From positions 329,220-393,219 of the forward strand of contig JAJSPD010000045.1 of assembly GCA_021307315.1 (NCBI GenBank): DNA of 64,000 nt, read 5' to 3'. The notes under the pieces are model-generated. The model worked only from the letters and a program-made list of their open reading frames with translations. It did no database searches and had not been told where the DNA came from. This stretch comes from Bisporella sp. PMI_857 (Eukaryota > Ascomycota > Leotiomycetes > Helotiales > Helotiaceae). This document shows positions 10,641-22,470 of this stretch, in pieces. How positions within the stretch are numbered: the stretch's first letter is position 1; each line of letters starts with the position of its first letter. Both the position numbers and the translations under genes were made by a program.

Positions 10641-11660
10641 ATGACCGCAAGACAGGAATTTCGCCTTAAACTTCAGAAAGGCGAGCCTGCTAGCCATTAT
10701 ATGCATACTTGTACAACATTTCTCGACTTATCGAGGGAAATTCGAGGCCAAATCTATCTTGAAGCTTTTACTTCTCCAGGCCCGATTTCAGTATGCTCAA
10801 TAGCTGTCGATAGCTATGAGCACCACTTTGTACATTACATTGAAGCTTTCAAGGATGACGAAGGAAGAATAGTCCACGAGGACAGATACATTATTGATTC
10901 TAGAGATAATCTTTTCTAAAATTTAGCCTTCGGCCTTCTTCGCACCAGTAGAATTATTGCGAGCGAAGCCGCATATACGTTTTATCGCGCAAATACATTT
11001 CATTTCGGAGGATCATGTGTCTGGAATCCGCTATATGGTTGGCTCGATCAAATCGGGCGGACAAACCGTTCTTATTTACGAAGCATATCGCTAAAACTGG
11101 TGAAACCCCAAAAGCTGCAGACAAACGAATTAGGCATTCGAACTTTGGGGCATAGATCCAACTTCCGGCGTCAAATCGTCGTTTCTTGCTTATCATCATC
11201 AAAAGATCCCTTGGAATTCGCGGATCCCGCCATCGAAGCCTGTTTCCGCATGTTAGGGATGCACAACCAGCAAGTAGAGCTTAAGATATTCTTAGCGAAG
11301 CCGTTCTTACCAGGCATAAACGTATGGCTTCCAAATCCTGAAACGTATGAACTGGAATTACGGCCGTGGCTCTCATTAGATGTGCCTGAAAATACAGAGC
11401 GATGCAGAGCAACGTTTGCAAGTAACGTCGATGTTGTGTGATTCGGCAAAGGAAAGAAAGACATGTTTTCGAAGCATGCGAAAGAGATCCAAGAGAAGGG
11501 CTGGGATGTACTTGAGACAAGGGAATCGCACTTTGTTTCTCCTCCTTTTTATGATTACTGGGAGATATACTTCGTACTTCGAAGTTATCCTGACAGCTTT
11601 ACAAACTCCAGGAGGCGGTTGAGAGATGATTTCTTTGGGGTCACAGTTGGGCCAGGGTAG
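10641..11660 (+). pseudogene. 2EXR/F-box-like protein gene interrupted by two in-frame stops
   Basis: From the ATG at 10641 one reading frame runs for 340 codons to TAG at 11658-11660, broken only by TAA at 10917-10919 and TGA at 11439-11441. The first part has the 2EXR-type opening TFLDLSREIRGQIYLEAF. After the TAA the frame continues with the expected LLRTSRIIASEAAYTFYRANTFHF. After the TGA it continues FGKGKKDMFSKHAKEIQEKGW. No splice signals flank the stops. TAA is what CAA (Gln) becomes by one C-to-T change. The family is very common in filamentous ascomycetes and of unknown function. Either it is a young pseudogene or the stops reflect sequence errors. Confidence 0.7.
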
Positions 11661-11898
11661 AGAAAAGCTTGGCCAGGGTATACCTGGTGGGGGGGTGCGT
11701 GGTGCAGAGGTGAAGGGTGCGCGGTTAGCCGCAAGCTGATTAGCAGGCCATCAAAAACAGCGTCCAAACCCCCTGAAAACAGCTTTTCGCTATCCGTTAC
11801 ACCGTGTAAACAGTTCACCCTTGCCAATTAAAATTAAATTGAAAAACTATTTTCATTGTGATGCTGTGATTCTAATCCTCTCTCGCTATCCGTCAAAT

Positions 11899-12880
11899 AT
11901 GACAGACACTACAAACACACAATCGTCTCCATACAATCACGATGACGAAAAAGGGATAGGCTTTAAGGATGAGCCATCTCTCACAGATCAAATCGAAGAG
12001 GATGAACAAGATTCAGCCTCGCCAGAATTTGATGGCGCCGCAGCGATCAAACTACTAAGACGGGCGCAAATTGCTTCATACGTACTTCTTTGGGCAATGC
12101 CCATTCCATGGGTTTATATCATGATAATTTCATGGATGCGGCTGACGGAACTTGGTCTGGACGAAGCACCTCACGAAATGTATATTCCTTTCATTTAAGA
12201 ATCATTCTCAGTCTACCTCAAACCACTCTAACCGCCTCGTTTACAGCTTTTTGAGCGCTATAGCAAGCACTCTAGAGGTTGTAATAATCATCATCGCCAC
12301 TTGTGTAGGCGGGAGTTTTGATTCTAAGTCGCCGAACCTTAAGCGGCGCCTCATAACGTTCATGGGTTTCATACTAGTGGATCCGCCAGTTACAGGCGTA
12401 TATATGATGTATCGATCATATCGGCTGCCCTGCAAATTCAATTCTGATACTCTTCATTGCCGTTCGCTCGCCAGGGTCATCCACGCAATCGGGTCCTATC
12501 GATTGTTTGTAATGTACGTCTTCCCCATATCGTAATGGTAGCAAAATACTTAATTTTATTATAGTCTCATATTATTCATACTAACATTACATTATTATCG
12601 CCGATTGGATGTTGACTTGCAGGAACTGCAAAAACGGGTAGATAACACACCTAATCTAGATGCTGCCAATAGAAACGGCGAGCAGGTTCCGCCTATGGAA
12701 ATTGGGGCGGAAGTCAAGACTGGAAATCCTATCTACCAAAACTCAACTCTCGGGTTTATGTTTCGACTGGCATATCTCCTTCTCTTTTTTTTGCTGCTAT
12801 TAGGTTTTCAGGTCTTGGCCATCTATTTCTTAGTTCGGGTTGTGCCTAACTTTGACTTTTTTCGTCTATCTGTTGAGTGA
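11899..12880 (+). CDS. Small multi-pass membrane protein of unknown function
   Basis: Three exons, 11899-12179, 12247-12508 and 12623-12880, give 266 residues with phases that close exactly. Introns: 67 nt (GTATAT, CTAACC branch, TTTACAG) and 114 nt (GTAATG, canonical TACTAAC branch, CTTGCAG). The start at 11899 (MTDTTNTQS) is followed by an acidic, Ser-rich cytoplasmic-looking N-terminus of about 55 residues. Hydrophobic spans are YVLLWAMPIPWVYIMIISW, the Ile-rich STLEVVIIIIATCVGG, an amphipathic LITFMGFILVDPPVTGVYMM and, near the C-terminus, FRLAYLLLFFLLLLGFQVLA. I recognise no family. Reading frame, splice signals and membrane topology support a real gene in an otherwise decaying stretch. 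Confidence 0.6.
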
Positions 12881-13066
12881 AATTCAACAATTGGGATGTA
12901 TTGAAGTTGGTTTGCAAGGTACAAGAGGATTGCTGCATGTAGAAGATGCTACTTAGTTATCAAGTTTGGAATTTTATGAAGAAAAATGATGTTATTAAAG
13001 AGAATCTATAACCTTACTTCTACGCAAGGGCAAGACCCTGATCGGCTATCGGACTGTCAGTGAGGT

Positions 13067-13571
13067 ATGTCAGAGCGCTTGCTTATTCTTCCATCCTTCT
13101 ATCTACGGCGATTTCCAGACATTAATCAGCTTATCCTAACTTATTTGGACTTCAAGAAAGAAGCGCGAAGCATTAATGGCGTTGGTTGGCTGTATTGGGA
13201 CGAAACAAAAATGCCTGTAGGAAGCACAATAGCAGGCCAGTTTGGTGTCGGTAAATCATTGACCGACAGAGCTGGAGAATGGCCATCTTTACAGCCAGGT
13301 GCACCCTGGTGTGAGTTCCTGCCCTCCTACTCTTTGTGCGTGGGATAATAAACTGACTCCTAATACAGACTGCTACGTTCTGGCCGACACTGCTGCGTTC
13401 ACAGCCGCCAAAAAGGTCGAACTCCCCGTCCCAGCAGGCGGCTGGACAGAGGCGAATACCGCCGAAGCCATTAAGGCAATTCTTCCGCGGCATCGTGGGA
13501 CACGACCAGAGTCCTCCGTTTCGGCCTGTGTGGCAACGTCAATGAACTTCTTATTCCTGAGCATATGCTAG
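13067..13571 (+). CDS. Possible two-exon gene or gene fragment, function unknown
   Basis: An open frame from 13067 reaches a good donor (GTGAGT) near 13309, and a second frame resumes after CTAATACAG near 13369 with protein-like sequence (YVLADTAAFTAAKKVELPVP, then GGWTEANTAEAIKAIL). The join keeps phase. Downstream of about 13485 the frame loses coding character, and another frame looks better to about 13780, which suggests a frameshift or a fragment. No family recognised. Confidence 0.3.
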
Positions 13572-14875
13572 GATATTCAACAAAGGCGGGAGGCAGTGGG
13601 CCACTGGGGTTGGAAACACATTGCTATAGTAGCATAAAGAAGCAAAACGCGATGAAAAAGGAAGCTTATTGCGAGGGGCCTGCGGTGAACTTTGCAACGT
13701 TCAGTCCAACAGCGGGAAAGCGGGGCTTGAATTGGAGGCGCGTGGTCACAAAGCCAAAATCTGCCAGCTGCATTAAATGAGAGGCAGCCATTCTGTCAGA
13801 TCTTGTTCTAGCGGTGATTGTCGGGGTTTGGTTATTGAGTTCTGGAGCTCAAGGAGTTGGGAGAGCTTTAGAGTTTGGGGAGTTTGGGTAATTTTAAGAA
13901 CTAAGGAATTTAAAAAATCCGACAGGGCAGTTAGTTTGTTTTGAGCAATTGACTTTACTGGCCTAGCTCCGTTTCACGTTTGGAGTCTTTGTAAGTTCAC
14001 GTCTGCAGTTTGTTCACTTATATATTGTTATCCTCCTAGTTGCCACAAGCCTTGCCGCTAGAAAGACTCGCTTTTATAATGGTACAAATCTACACCATAG
14101 CGAGATTTTAAAGCCTAGAAATTAGTAATCTAGTCGCTAATATTTAGCGACTACACCTTGTATTTTAGTTATTATACCCTAAATCCATTAAATACAGCAA
14201 CTTGATTCACTAAATCGATCTCTTGAGCTTAATTATACCTTGGCGGCACGTCTGTTAATCTTAAGTTGACGGAGTTGAACTCCATGAAGTTATACCTCAT
14301 TCTTAGAATCTAATGTAAGGGAAATGGCTAAGGAGCAACTCAGTGTTTTATTTGGATTACTGGTAAATATGACAGCACAAAGAACTTCATTTGATCAGGG
14401 TCATGTTTGCTTACCTTACTCCTTTGGAATAGCGGGGATTAGACTGTTCAGACCTATTCCAGAGTATCTCAACATATCTCAAGTGATGATATTTATATCA
14501 TCAAAGTGCATCCCCTTTAGATAAAAAAGGAGTCAGATACAATAGATTTGATTGATAGAGGAAGGAAAGAGAGTGCTCCTTAGCAGAAATTTATATGCCA
14601 AGCCGTATATCTATTACTGTATATGGGATCACAGGATTATTCCTCGATGCTAAGCCATTTGCGGCGCAATTGACCCACGCTTGCTCCCTCTGATATATGC
14701 TTTTGACCAGTATATAAGCAGCGGGGTATCCCTCATGAGAGAGTCGGAGACCGAAATACATTTACCACATGACTATACAATCCTCGGCACGACAGGATCT
14801 CATTTCAGCAACTCTGCCACTACGAACATCAGCCCTCTCACTTTTACCTCTGATTCTCCCCACACGGTCTTTGCC
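13572..14875. other. Non-coding stretch, AT-rich between about 14080 and 14240
   Basis: No gene recognised. The centre is TA-rich with many stop codons in every frame, like relic repeat DNA. An ATG-poor leader precedes the broken 2EXR gene at 14876. Confidence 0.4.
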
Positions 14876-15723
14876 ATGGCCACCGCAGAATTCAGTAAGC
14901 TGCCGAGAGAGCTTCGCGAAGAGATCTGGTCGCTTGCGCTGCTTCCTGAACCCGGCGTATATAAATTTGACCCAGACTGGTTCACCCCTATGCCAGACAT
15001 GGATAGCTGGGAAGACGAACGATGGATGATCTCCAAACGCCGACATCCAACAGCCATGCACCTCTGTCAGGAATCCCGTCGCTTTTCCTTCCACATCAAA
15101 GGCCAAGAGCGAAAGCAAGAGCAAGAGAATGGCACTGTCCCCTACTACTGCCTTGGGTAAAACGCCAGGCCGTTCAACCCCGCCAATGATACCTTCTGGT
15201 TTAGCAAAGAATCTCTGTTGAGCCATGATTGGGTAAGTAATATTACGAGCGTCATTGGCAGTCGTCGCATCCATGTTATCGAGAACCTGGCGCTCTCACC
15301 ACAATGCATCACAATCACCGCGCCGGGAACCAATCTACCGTCGACATGGAATAGTTTCATATGGAATCGACTGGTTCGATTTATGAGTTTAAGACGCGTC
15401 GATGTTGTTCTCGCAGAGAGGTTTGTCGACGAAGATAATGATGAGAACACGAATGACAGCTCTTCCAGCGACCTGGAAAAAGTGACCGAGTTTCGACTGG
15501 AGAAACGGACGGAGGGTTCATCGACGGAGACGGCAGGTGAGGTAGAGGCGCTGATAGAGATGTGCAGACGAGCATCGTCGAGGTCTTTCAGGATGTGTAT
15601 GGGCGAATGCTAGAAGGTGAGATACAAGAACTGCTGCCTTTGCCGGAAGGGGCTCCGGATTGGCATGACGGATCTAGGATTACTTTTCACGCGGCGCAGG
15701 TAGTTAAGGTTAAGGCATTTTAG
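14876..15723 (+). pseudogene. 2EXR-family gene with one in-frame stop and one frameshift
   Basis: The ATG at 14876 (GCCATGGCC, a good context) opens with the 2EXR signature FSKLPRELREEIWSLAL and continues with HLCQESRRFSF. The frame is stopped by TAA at 15158-15160 but continues without change as RPFNPANDTFWFSKESL and LVRFMSLRRVDVVLAERF. Near 15560-15570 the coding signal moves to another frame (EVFQDVYGRMLEGEIQELL) and ends at TAG 15721-15723. No intron explains the stop. With the neighbouring copies at 10.6 and 18.5 kb it forms a group of decayed relatives. Function of the family is unknown. Confidence 0.7.
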
Positions 15724-17562
15724 ATATCTGCTTATCCACAAGCTGCGTGGGAAATCTCACCCTCTACAAACATGGATTGTATAGGGCTTCAGAACAGCAA
15801 TAATGTGCAGATCTATACTCAAGCAATATAAAGGGGGGAAGAGCCAATATATCGTGATAATGCCAGTGCTCACACTGTGCTAGAAAGCCAAGAAGACAAA
15901 GCTCCCCAGGTACGTCGACCACCGCAACCTCATAGCACCACCGAAACCAAAGCAGGCGAAGGCGCAGCATTCCCTTTCCCCGTCGACGATGGCGCTCCTA
16001 CGAAATTCGATCCCCTTCTACCTAGAGGAGAAACTGGTTAGGATGACGGTCCAGAAACGAGATGTAAGAAGAACCCCCACTGGAAGTTGGCGCGGGAATG
16101 CCTGCCACCGCAGGTGTTAGCCAGCATCGAGATAAAATGAGGCGGAGAAAGAGGGACTTACTCTAGGAGACGATAATGTTCCCTATGGGTGCGACGGGTG
16201 GCGTTGTCTCTGCGGCGCTGAGGCCCCTTTAAGGGAATCGTGCTAAGGCTCCGCCGGGGCGCTCGATGGCGAGACCAGCGGGTGAGAGGGAGACGACGGC
16301 GGAGTCGTAGATTGGTGTTTCCGGGGACTAGGGAGGTTAAGCTCCGGTTCCTGGGTTGTTGGCGGGCGAGTTTCCGGGACCTGGATTATTGGTAGGTTGA
16401 TTGTTGTACTGGCAGAGGAAGGATAGTTGGTTTGGGAGCAGTGTTTGGGGCCTACAGAAGTTGGAAGTTAATAATGTTCGATGCTTTTATAACATGGAAA
16501 AGGACGCTTACGGTTGGAGTTGCAATCGGAGCTGTAACATCAACCGGATTTGGTGCTGAAGTGTTTGTGGGGACTGGAGTATCAACTGTTGAAATTCCTG
16601 TAAACAAAAAATCTACGAGTAGTACAGCTTCTAGAGGATCATAAATTCCAAAACGACCGTTATTATTCCCACAATGCCTCTAGTATAGCAGTCCTACAGA
16701 TCTTATATGATCAGGCATAGATATATACAAAAATTGCATTTATTCTATAGATCATTGATCGAATACTGGCCGATAATTGCTTTATCGACAGTAAACAAAG
16801 TTTATTTAGGTAGTAGCGTTCTGATTATTGCGTAGTTAGTGCCGAGATAATGTTAACTGTCGTGGTTCTTTTATCTTGTCCCGCGTTGTTGCGTCTGTGA
16901 AAAGTTAATATGTGAAAACTTTCTGTTGGGTCGAAAATACTACGAAATTGGAATAGGTTGGCCTAAGCTGTCTACAGAAAAGCTGAAATAGTATTGATTA
17001 CTATGTATATAGAAAGCGCAGACATGTACTATGTTAGTAGAGGACTTGAGTAAGCACTCTTTTTCATTGAATATTACAATTAAACTTAAGTGGCGTAACC
17101 ATTTTCCATCTTGTTGTTTGGCGCTATTACAACCATACTGTAATAGTTCTGCACGCAACCACTTATTGCTAAAGTGGCACAGGTGGCAACCGAGCAGAAG
17201 AAGCTAGCAGGTTAGCGTATTCTTGGCGTTTTAGGCATCTTTATATAAAAGAGCAGCTCTTAAGGCTTTCTTCTTCTTTTCTCTATATCTAGTCTCTTCA
17301 TAGCTCTTTATAATACAAGCCTTGTAGCTTAGTCTCGTACTAGCTATTCCTTGTGTTTATGAACATTACACTAGACTAAAGCGAACAAAATTCTCTTGTT
17401 AGCTCCCCCTATAATATCATTTACCTTTTTAGGCTCTCCCAGTATTACCAACCAACCTCGCTAGGAAGCACGAGATCTAAACCTAATAACTCCCAAGACG
17501 ACTTTAAGTCTATAGCTTTTTCAGTTAACATACGCCCAAGGCCTCTACGCGCTTTCATCAAA
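15724..17562. other. Intergenic stretch leading into a retroelement remnant
   Basis: A GC-rich patch at about 16190-16400 shows no gene I can defend. From about 16680 to 17160 the sequence is AT-rich. A TATA-like TTTATATAAAAGAG at about 17240 followed by a pyrimidine-rich leader (CTTCTTCTTTTC) looks like a promoter feeding the gag-like frame that starts at 17563, as in a retroelement LTR, but I could not define LTR ends. Confidence 0.4.
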
Positions 17563-18453
17563 ATGGCTAGGCCTTCAGACCAAGAGGGGGATCCTGTTAA
17601 TCCTCAACAACAAGGAGAAACTATGGAAGATGATTATCATAATCGTCGTACAACTACTATTCGCACCTACGTACTTCCTCATGCTCGCTCCAGTTCAAGC
17701 CAGGTTGCCTCTCCTACGCAAGGACTTTCTCAGTTCAACGAACTCTCTATCAGCAGTCCACGCCAACGGCGGGCAGGCATAGTATAATAATGATGAAATG
17801 AAACATATACAGGCTTACAACAAAGAAGCTGATAAGCTAGGTATGCCAGCATACTCTGAAGATATATATCACATACTGGAGGAGATGACCTGTATTCAAA
17901 AACAGGCTATCAAAGCACAAAATGAAGCCATGGAGGCACTGAGAGCCCAAATGGATTCTACAAACCTTACACAAGCTTTACTTCCTAACGTTAACGCACT
18001 CCCTTCCTTCCTCCCTCGGCCAACTAGAACTTATTTTGACGACGGAGACTTAGAAGAAGAGTTGCTATTACAACTGCCATTGCCTAACTCTTCTCCGCTA
18101 CTTCTAGCAATCCAACCTAATCCATTTCGTGAAAATTATCGATCTTCTTCACTACGCCACGCTTCCTAACAAGGACTGAACCCTCTCGAAGATGAACTAG
18201 CATGAGGGAGATCACAGCGCCAATATAAAAGAACTCCAACAGCCTGCACCCTACAGTTGCCAAGGAGAGTCAGTGGAAGATGTGCGGAGACAAAACTCTG
18301 ATAAACCTCACTACCACCCTAACAAATTCAGCCAGGACCGGGAGGACTCGAAAATCGTATACAAGGTGTGGAAGGATACTATGTTGAATGAGATATTGGC
18401 ACACTATTACCGGTTCTACAATGAGCAACAGAAGATGAATGATATCTAATTTT
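17563..18453 (+). mobile_element. Gag-like remnant of an LTR retrotransposon
   Basis: Three open pieces follow each other: from 17563 (MARPSDQEGDPVNPQQQG, Gln/Ser-rich), from 17798 (a helical stretch HILEEMTCIQKQAIKAQNEA, then acidic), and a short frame ending at about 18453 with YHPNKFSQDREDSKIVYKVW. The last piece has the gag-like KF.G.REDS..YK.WK pattern of fungal gypsy-class retroelements. No protease, reverse transcriptase or integrase is present nearby, and stops separate the pieces. The element is therefore a truncated relic. Its end lies about 70 bp from the broken end of the 2EXR gene at 18523. Confidence 0.45.
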
Positions 18454-18522
18454 TACTTTAAGAAACCTAAAAAATACTCGATTTGCATTTTCGGTTACGT
18501 AAAAAAAAGAACAAAAAAAGTC

Positions 18523-18891
18523 CTAAAGATTGAAAAAAAAGGGGCGATATTGCTGGTCTAGCTTTATCAAAAATTTGAATGTGTTTTGAAGATAAAAAAC
18601 CGCTGCGGCCTCGGCAGAAATGGTTTTATTGACCGCAAGGAGTCCGAATATGAGAGCGCGTAAGCCTGTGAATCCTTCACGAGATTCAATGACAGGTATA
18701 GAATTATCAGAGCGAGATACTATATTTGATGGTTTGGGATTGGTGATGATAGGTTCAGATGATATTAAAAGCAGCTGGTGGATTTTCTCACGGATGTCAG
18801 ATGGGAGTGACGTGAAGGTTGGTCCTGGATAGATTGAGAGACCAAGAGGTTCGCCTTTGCGGTATTTAAGCCTGCAAACCATAGGAGCCAT
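18523..18891 (-). pseudogene. C-terminally truncated 2EXR/F-box-like gene
   Basis: Reading leftward from the ATG at 18891, about 110 residues match the N-terminal domain of 2EXR-like proteins: FTSLPSDIREKIHQLLLI, then LRALIFGLLAVNKTISAEA and AAVFYLQNTFKFLIK. Coding character stops at about 18530 in an A/T-rich junction, beyond which lies the retroelement remnant. Typical members are 200-400 residues, so at least half is missing. Truncation by insertion or deletion involving the retroelement is the simple explanation. Confidence 0.65.
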
Positions 18892-19713
18892 GCTGGAGTT
18901 AGATATTTAGTAACGAGGCAGCTTTTGAGTAATGCAGAACGGAGTTAGGGTTCACAATGTTAGAATACATCATGAGGGAACTGGAGGTTCTGAGGTGTTA
19001 TTCTTATCCGGATGTTCTCTGGTGTGTAAAATGTTCAAGGTATAACGGTGTGAGGTCCACGAGCTCTAGATTATTCTGGTGCTGGCAGGATGCCTAGCTG
19101 CTCCTGCAGACGAGAAGGAGAATACCGCCGAGAAGATGTGTCAAGGCCGCGTCATCTCGTTCAGCCGAAGGTGCTGGCTAGAGCCCTCACGAAGACTAGA
19201 ACAAGAGAAAGGGTAGATGTTGGCGTTCTACGTTGTGTGATTGGAGATGGGCTGTTCAAAAAGGGCATATCCGTGAGGTTGGGAGGGGTCTGGAGGGGCA
19301 CTGAGACGATAGGGGGTAAAGGGGGGGGGCGTTGGGTTGAGCGTGTGTTATAGAGAGGAGGAAAGAAGAGTGTCTATAGGAGTGACGGGCAGCTCCTTCT
19401 TATACTTTATGCTGTCGAGGTCGCATAGAGGTCGACAAGAAGGCGTCGCAAGCCAAGGGAACCTTGCCTGAAGCGATAGGATTAAGCCCAAAGTAGGCGC
19501 ACCCCCTTATTACTCTTATTGCCCTTTAGCACGTGATATTCCTGCACCTGACATACGTCATACAAAAATAAGGAGCCTCACAAACCCACCAGCCACAATT
19601 CCGTGCCTTCCCTTCCCCATGCCATCCCCTCAACTATTTCCTGCCGCAGCCACCCACATACACACGTTTCGGAAAGGATAATCCTTTCAGCTGACGATAT
19701 TGAGAGAAGTGAA
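18892..19713 (+). promoter_or_regulatory. Upstream region of the DGAT2 gene
   Basis: No gene seen. Just before the coding start there is a C-rich leader (about 19570-19660). An in-frame ATG at 19603 could give a 37-residue longer protein; I prefer the ATG at 19714 because the extra residues (PHAIPSTISCRSHPHTH) look like untranslated leader. Confidence 0.4.
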
Positions 19714-21555
19714 ATGGCGACACTTGCCAGCCCAGCTCTCCCGGAGGATCGCCAGAAGCAATATCTTGCACCAAAGAGCTATGCGGATGCTGCCGAAGAG
19801 CTGCCCGCGGAACCTCTAGCGGAGAGAAATGGCAATGGCAATGCGAAGACTAACGGTACCAATGGAAATGTGAATAATGAGAAACGCGAGACGAATGGCA
19901 CAACTGATATCGGCGGGGATGGCAAGTCAGCTACACATTCCTCAAAGGTGCTAAAGATTGTCAACCCTGGCGCTGCTCCCAAGACGCCAACGGAGGAGAC
20001 GAAGGAGCATGTGGATGAGGAGCGCCAGGGGAAAAGACCTGATATTGGAGAGAGGCAAGAGTCGCAGCATGAGTATTCTGCTACGGTATGCCGCTGATCA
20101 CAACATGGTGGGATGACAATTGGCTGATTGGGGTAGGGACTGGACGATGCTCCTAGGACGCCGCCGCGGAAGACACATCGCAGGACGCAGTCGAAGAAGA
20201 GCTATGAGAACTTGAGTATGTTCACTACAACTTGAGTGCTTCAGCAATTAATAAAGTCGTATAATAGGCACAGCAGAGAAGATATTAGGAAACACGAATG
20301 GAGATACAAAGGAAGAGAAAGACGAGCCTAGCATGAACGGCACAGTGTTTGAAAAGGTCGAAGGTCAAAGAAATGGTAGCAGACTCATAAGCATAAAACC
20401 TTCCGCAGAATACCAGGAACAGCTTCGCATAGTCAGGAAAGAGAGGCCATTGAGCAGTGGAAAGAAGGCTGGTCAGCGATGGGAACAGAGCGCTATTCGA
20501 TTTGCTCCTCTAAATGTTCCCTTACACCGACGATTACAGACGTTGCTGGTGCTGTTCCACACGCTGTGTATTGCGATGTCAATTTCGACCTTTTTCTTCT
20601 TATGCGCCATCCCGTTGTTCTGGCCGTTGCTGATCCCGTATATGATCTATTGCATGTGGTCCAATGCTTCTACATCCGGAACATTGAGCCACCGATCTGA
20701 ATTTTTGAGGTCATTGCCGGTATGGTCATTATTCGCATCTTATTTTCCGGCAAGACTACATCGGACTGCAGAATTACCTGCTACAAGGAAATATATCTTT
20801 GGATACCATCCTCATGGCATCATTTCTCACGGCGCATTTGCAGCCTTCGGGACAGAGGCACTAGGCTTCTCACAGCTTTTCCCGGGAATCAAGAACACAC
20901 TTCTTACTCTGGATTCTAACTTCCGCATTCCGCTGTACAGAGATTATGCACTTGCAATGGGTCTCGCATCCGTCTCCAAGGAATCATGTGAAAACCTGCT
21001 TTCTAAAGGCGGTCCTAACAAGGCAAGTCTACATCGTTACTTACAAATTCAGGAACTAACACGTCCCAGGAAGGAATGGGCCGCGCAATAACCATAGTTG
21101 TAGGCGGCGCCGCGGAGTCCCTTGACGCGCAACCCAACACCCTCCGCCTAATCCTCGCCAAACGCAAGGGCTTTGTGAAAATGGCCATCCGCACCGGCGC
21201 CGACCTCGTGCCCGTCCTCGCTTTTGGTGAGAACGACATCTACGACCAATTTGCCGTCGACCGGCATCCTCTCATTCATAAATTTCAACTCTTAGTTAAG
21301 AAACTGCTTGGATTCACAATCCCACTTTTTCATGCTAGAGGCGTTTTCAATTATGATGTAGGCTTAATGCCATATAGGCGCCCAATAAACATCGTGGTTG
21401 GACCACCTGTGAAGGTGGTGCAGAGTGAAAAACCGAGCCAAGAGGAGGTTGATAGGGTACATAAAGAGTATGTGAGGGAGCTGGAAAGGCTCTGGGAGCT
21501 GTGGAAGGATGACTTTGCACCAATGAGGAAGGAAGAGATGAAGATCCTGGAGTAA
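19714..21555 (+). CDS. DGA1: Diacylglycerol O-acyltransferase type 2 (DGAT2)
   Basis: Catalyses the last step of triacylglycerol synthesis (diacylglycerol plus acyl-CoA) at the ER and lipid droplet. Exons 19714-20085, 20137-20215, 20268-21022 and 21070-21555 give 563 residues. A hydrophilic, Asn/Gly-rich N-terminal extension of about 170 residues precedes a hydrophobic hairpin (VLFHTLCIAMSISTFFFLCA) and the catalytic domain. The family motifs YHPHG and, in the last exon, GRAITIVVGGAAESL with the GGxxE signature are present, as are IRTGADLVPVLAFGE and the GPPVKV ending. Introns 1 and 2 are ordinary GT-AG (51 and 52 nt). Intron 3 (21023-21069) uses a GC donor, GCAAGT, with an ACTAACA branch and CCCAG acceptor; reading through it would hit a stop. 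Length and motifs suggest a working enzyme. Confidence 0.93.
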
Positions 21556-22470
21556 TTTTTCTTTTTAGGCATTGCAGGGTTGAATTGGCAGCTTTCAAGT
21601 TGAGCATGGGCAGGATGGTGTGACGGGTTGTAATTTTATGCACGGGAAGTTTCTCATTTGAGTCATCGCCTGGGTTTATGGGTTGGATGGGAGCGTTTTT
21701 TTTTTAATGAAAGTATGGGATTATGGGTGGAATATGGAGGTGTTATTATCAAATTAACCCAAAAAATTGAAAATTGTAGAACGAAAATCCGTATCACCCT
21801 TAGGTTTCCAATTTTTAGTCAATGAATGTATACTTTCTTCTCCATAGCTAGTAAGAAAAGGCACAGAACGTCTGCACATATAGACAGCGTCCTCCAATGT
21901 ATCACTCAAGGTCGTATATATAGAAGGCAAGCCAGATACTCATTTATACAAGTCATGATTGGGCAGGTATAGCTAGCTATAAACCATCTAATCCCGCCAT
22001 CTATTCACTTCCACTTCCACTTCCATTTCTTCTCGTCTCGTCTCCTCAAGCCATCAACCTTACCATACCGCTTTCTCCCTTCCCCCTTCCCTTCCATGCG
22101 CGTCACTCACCTGAAATAAGAAGCTGGGGGTGAAAATAAACGGAGATATATATAAAACAACAACAGCACATGGTATTTCGCGCCTTTAGTAATGCCCATA
22201 AAAAGCCCGCGCGCCACTTCCGGAAACCCCAGAATCCCCAGAATCCCCATGGATATTTGGATAATTTTTTTGTATCGCTTGCGTGAAAAAGGCCTCGCCA
22301 CCGTTTGAAAAAAACAACTGCTCCGCTCTCGTCATTATTGCTGCTGTTTTGCTATCGTGTTTCCCATATTACATTTCCCATTTCTTACACGTCTCTTATT
22401 TGATTTTGCTTAGCTGGCTATCCTCCTGACTTGTGTTGTTTGGAACTCCCTTGATTTTGTTGCAGAATTC
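21556..22470. other. Convergent 3' intergenic region
   Basis: Lies between the 3' ends of the DGAT2 gene and the MED14 gene. Contains T-rich and pyrimidine-rich tracts but no gene. Nothing further recognised. Confidence 0.5.

Noticed and set aside
11439..11441. TGA as recoded selenocysteine or programmed readthrough in the 2EXR gene
   Set aside because: A second in-frame stop (TAA) is present, the family does not use recoding, and no stem-loop is evident; simple decay is enough.
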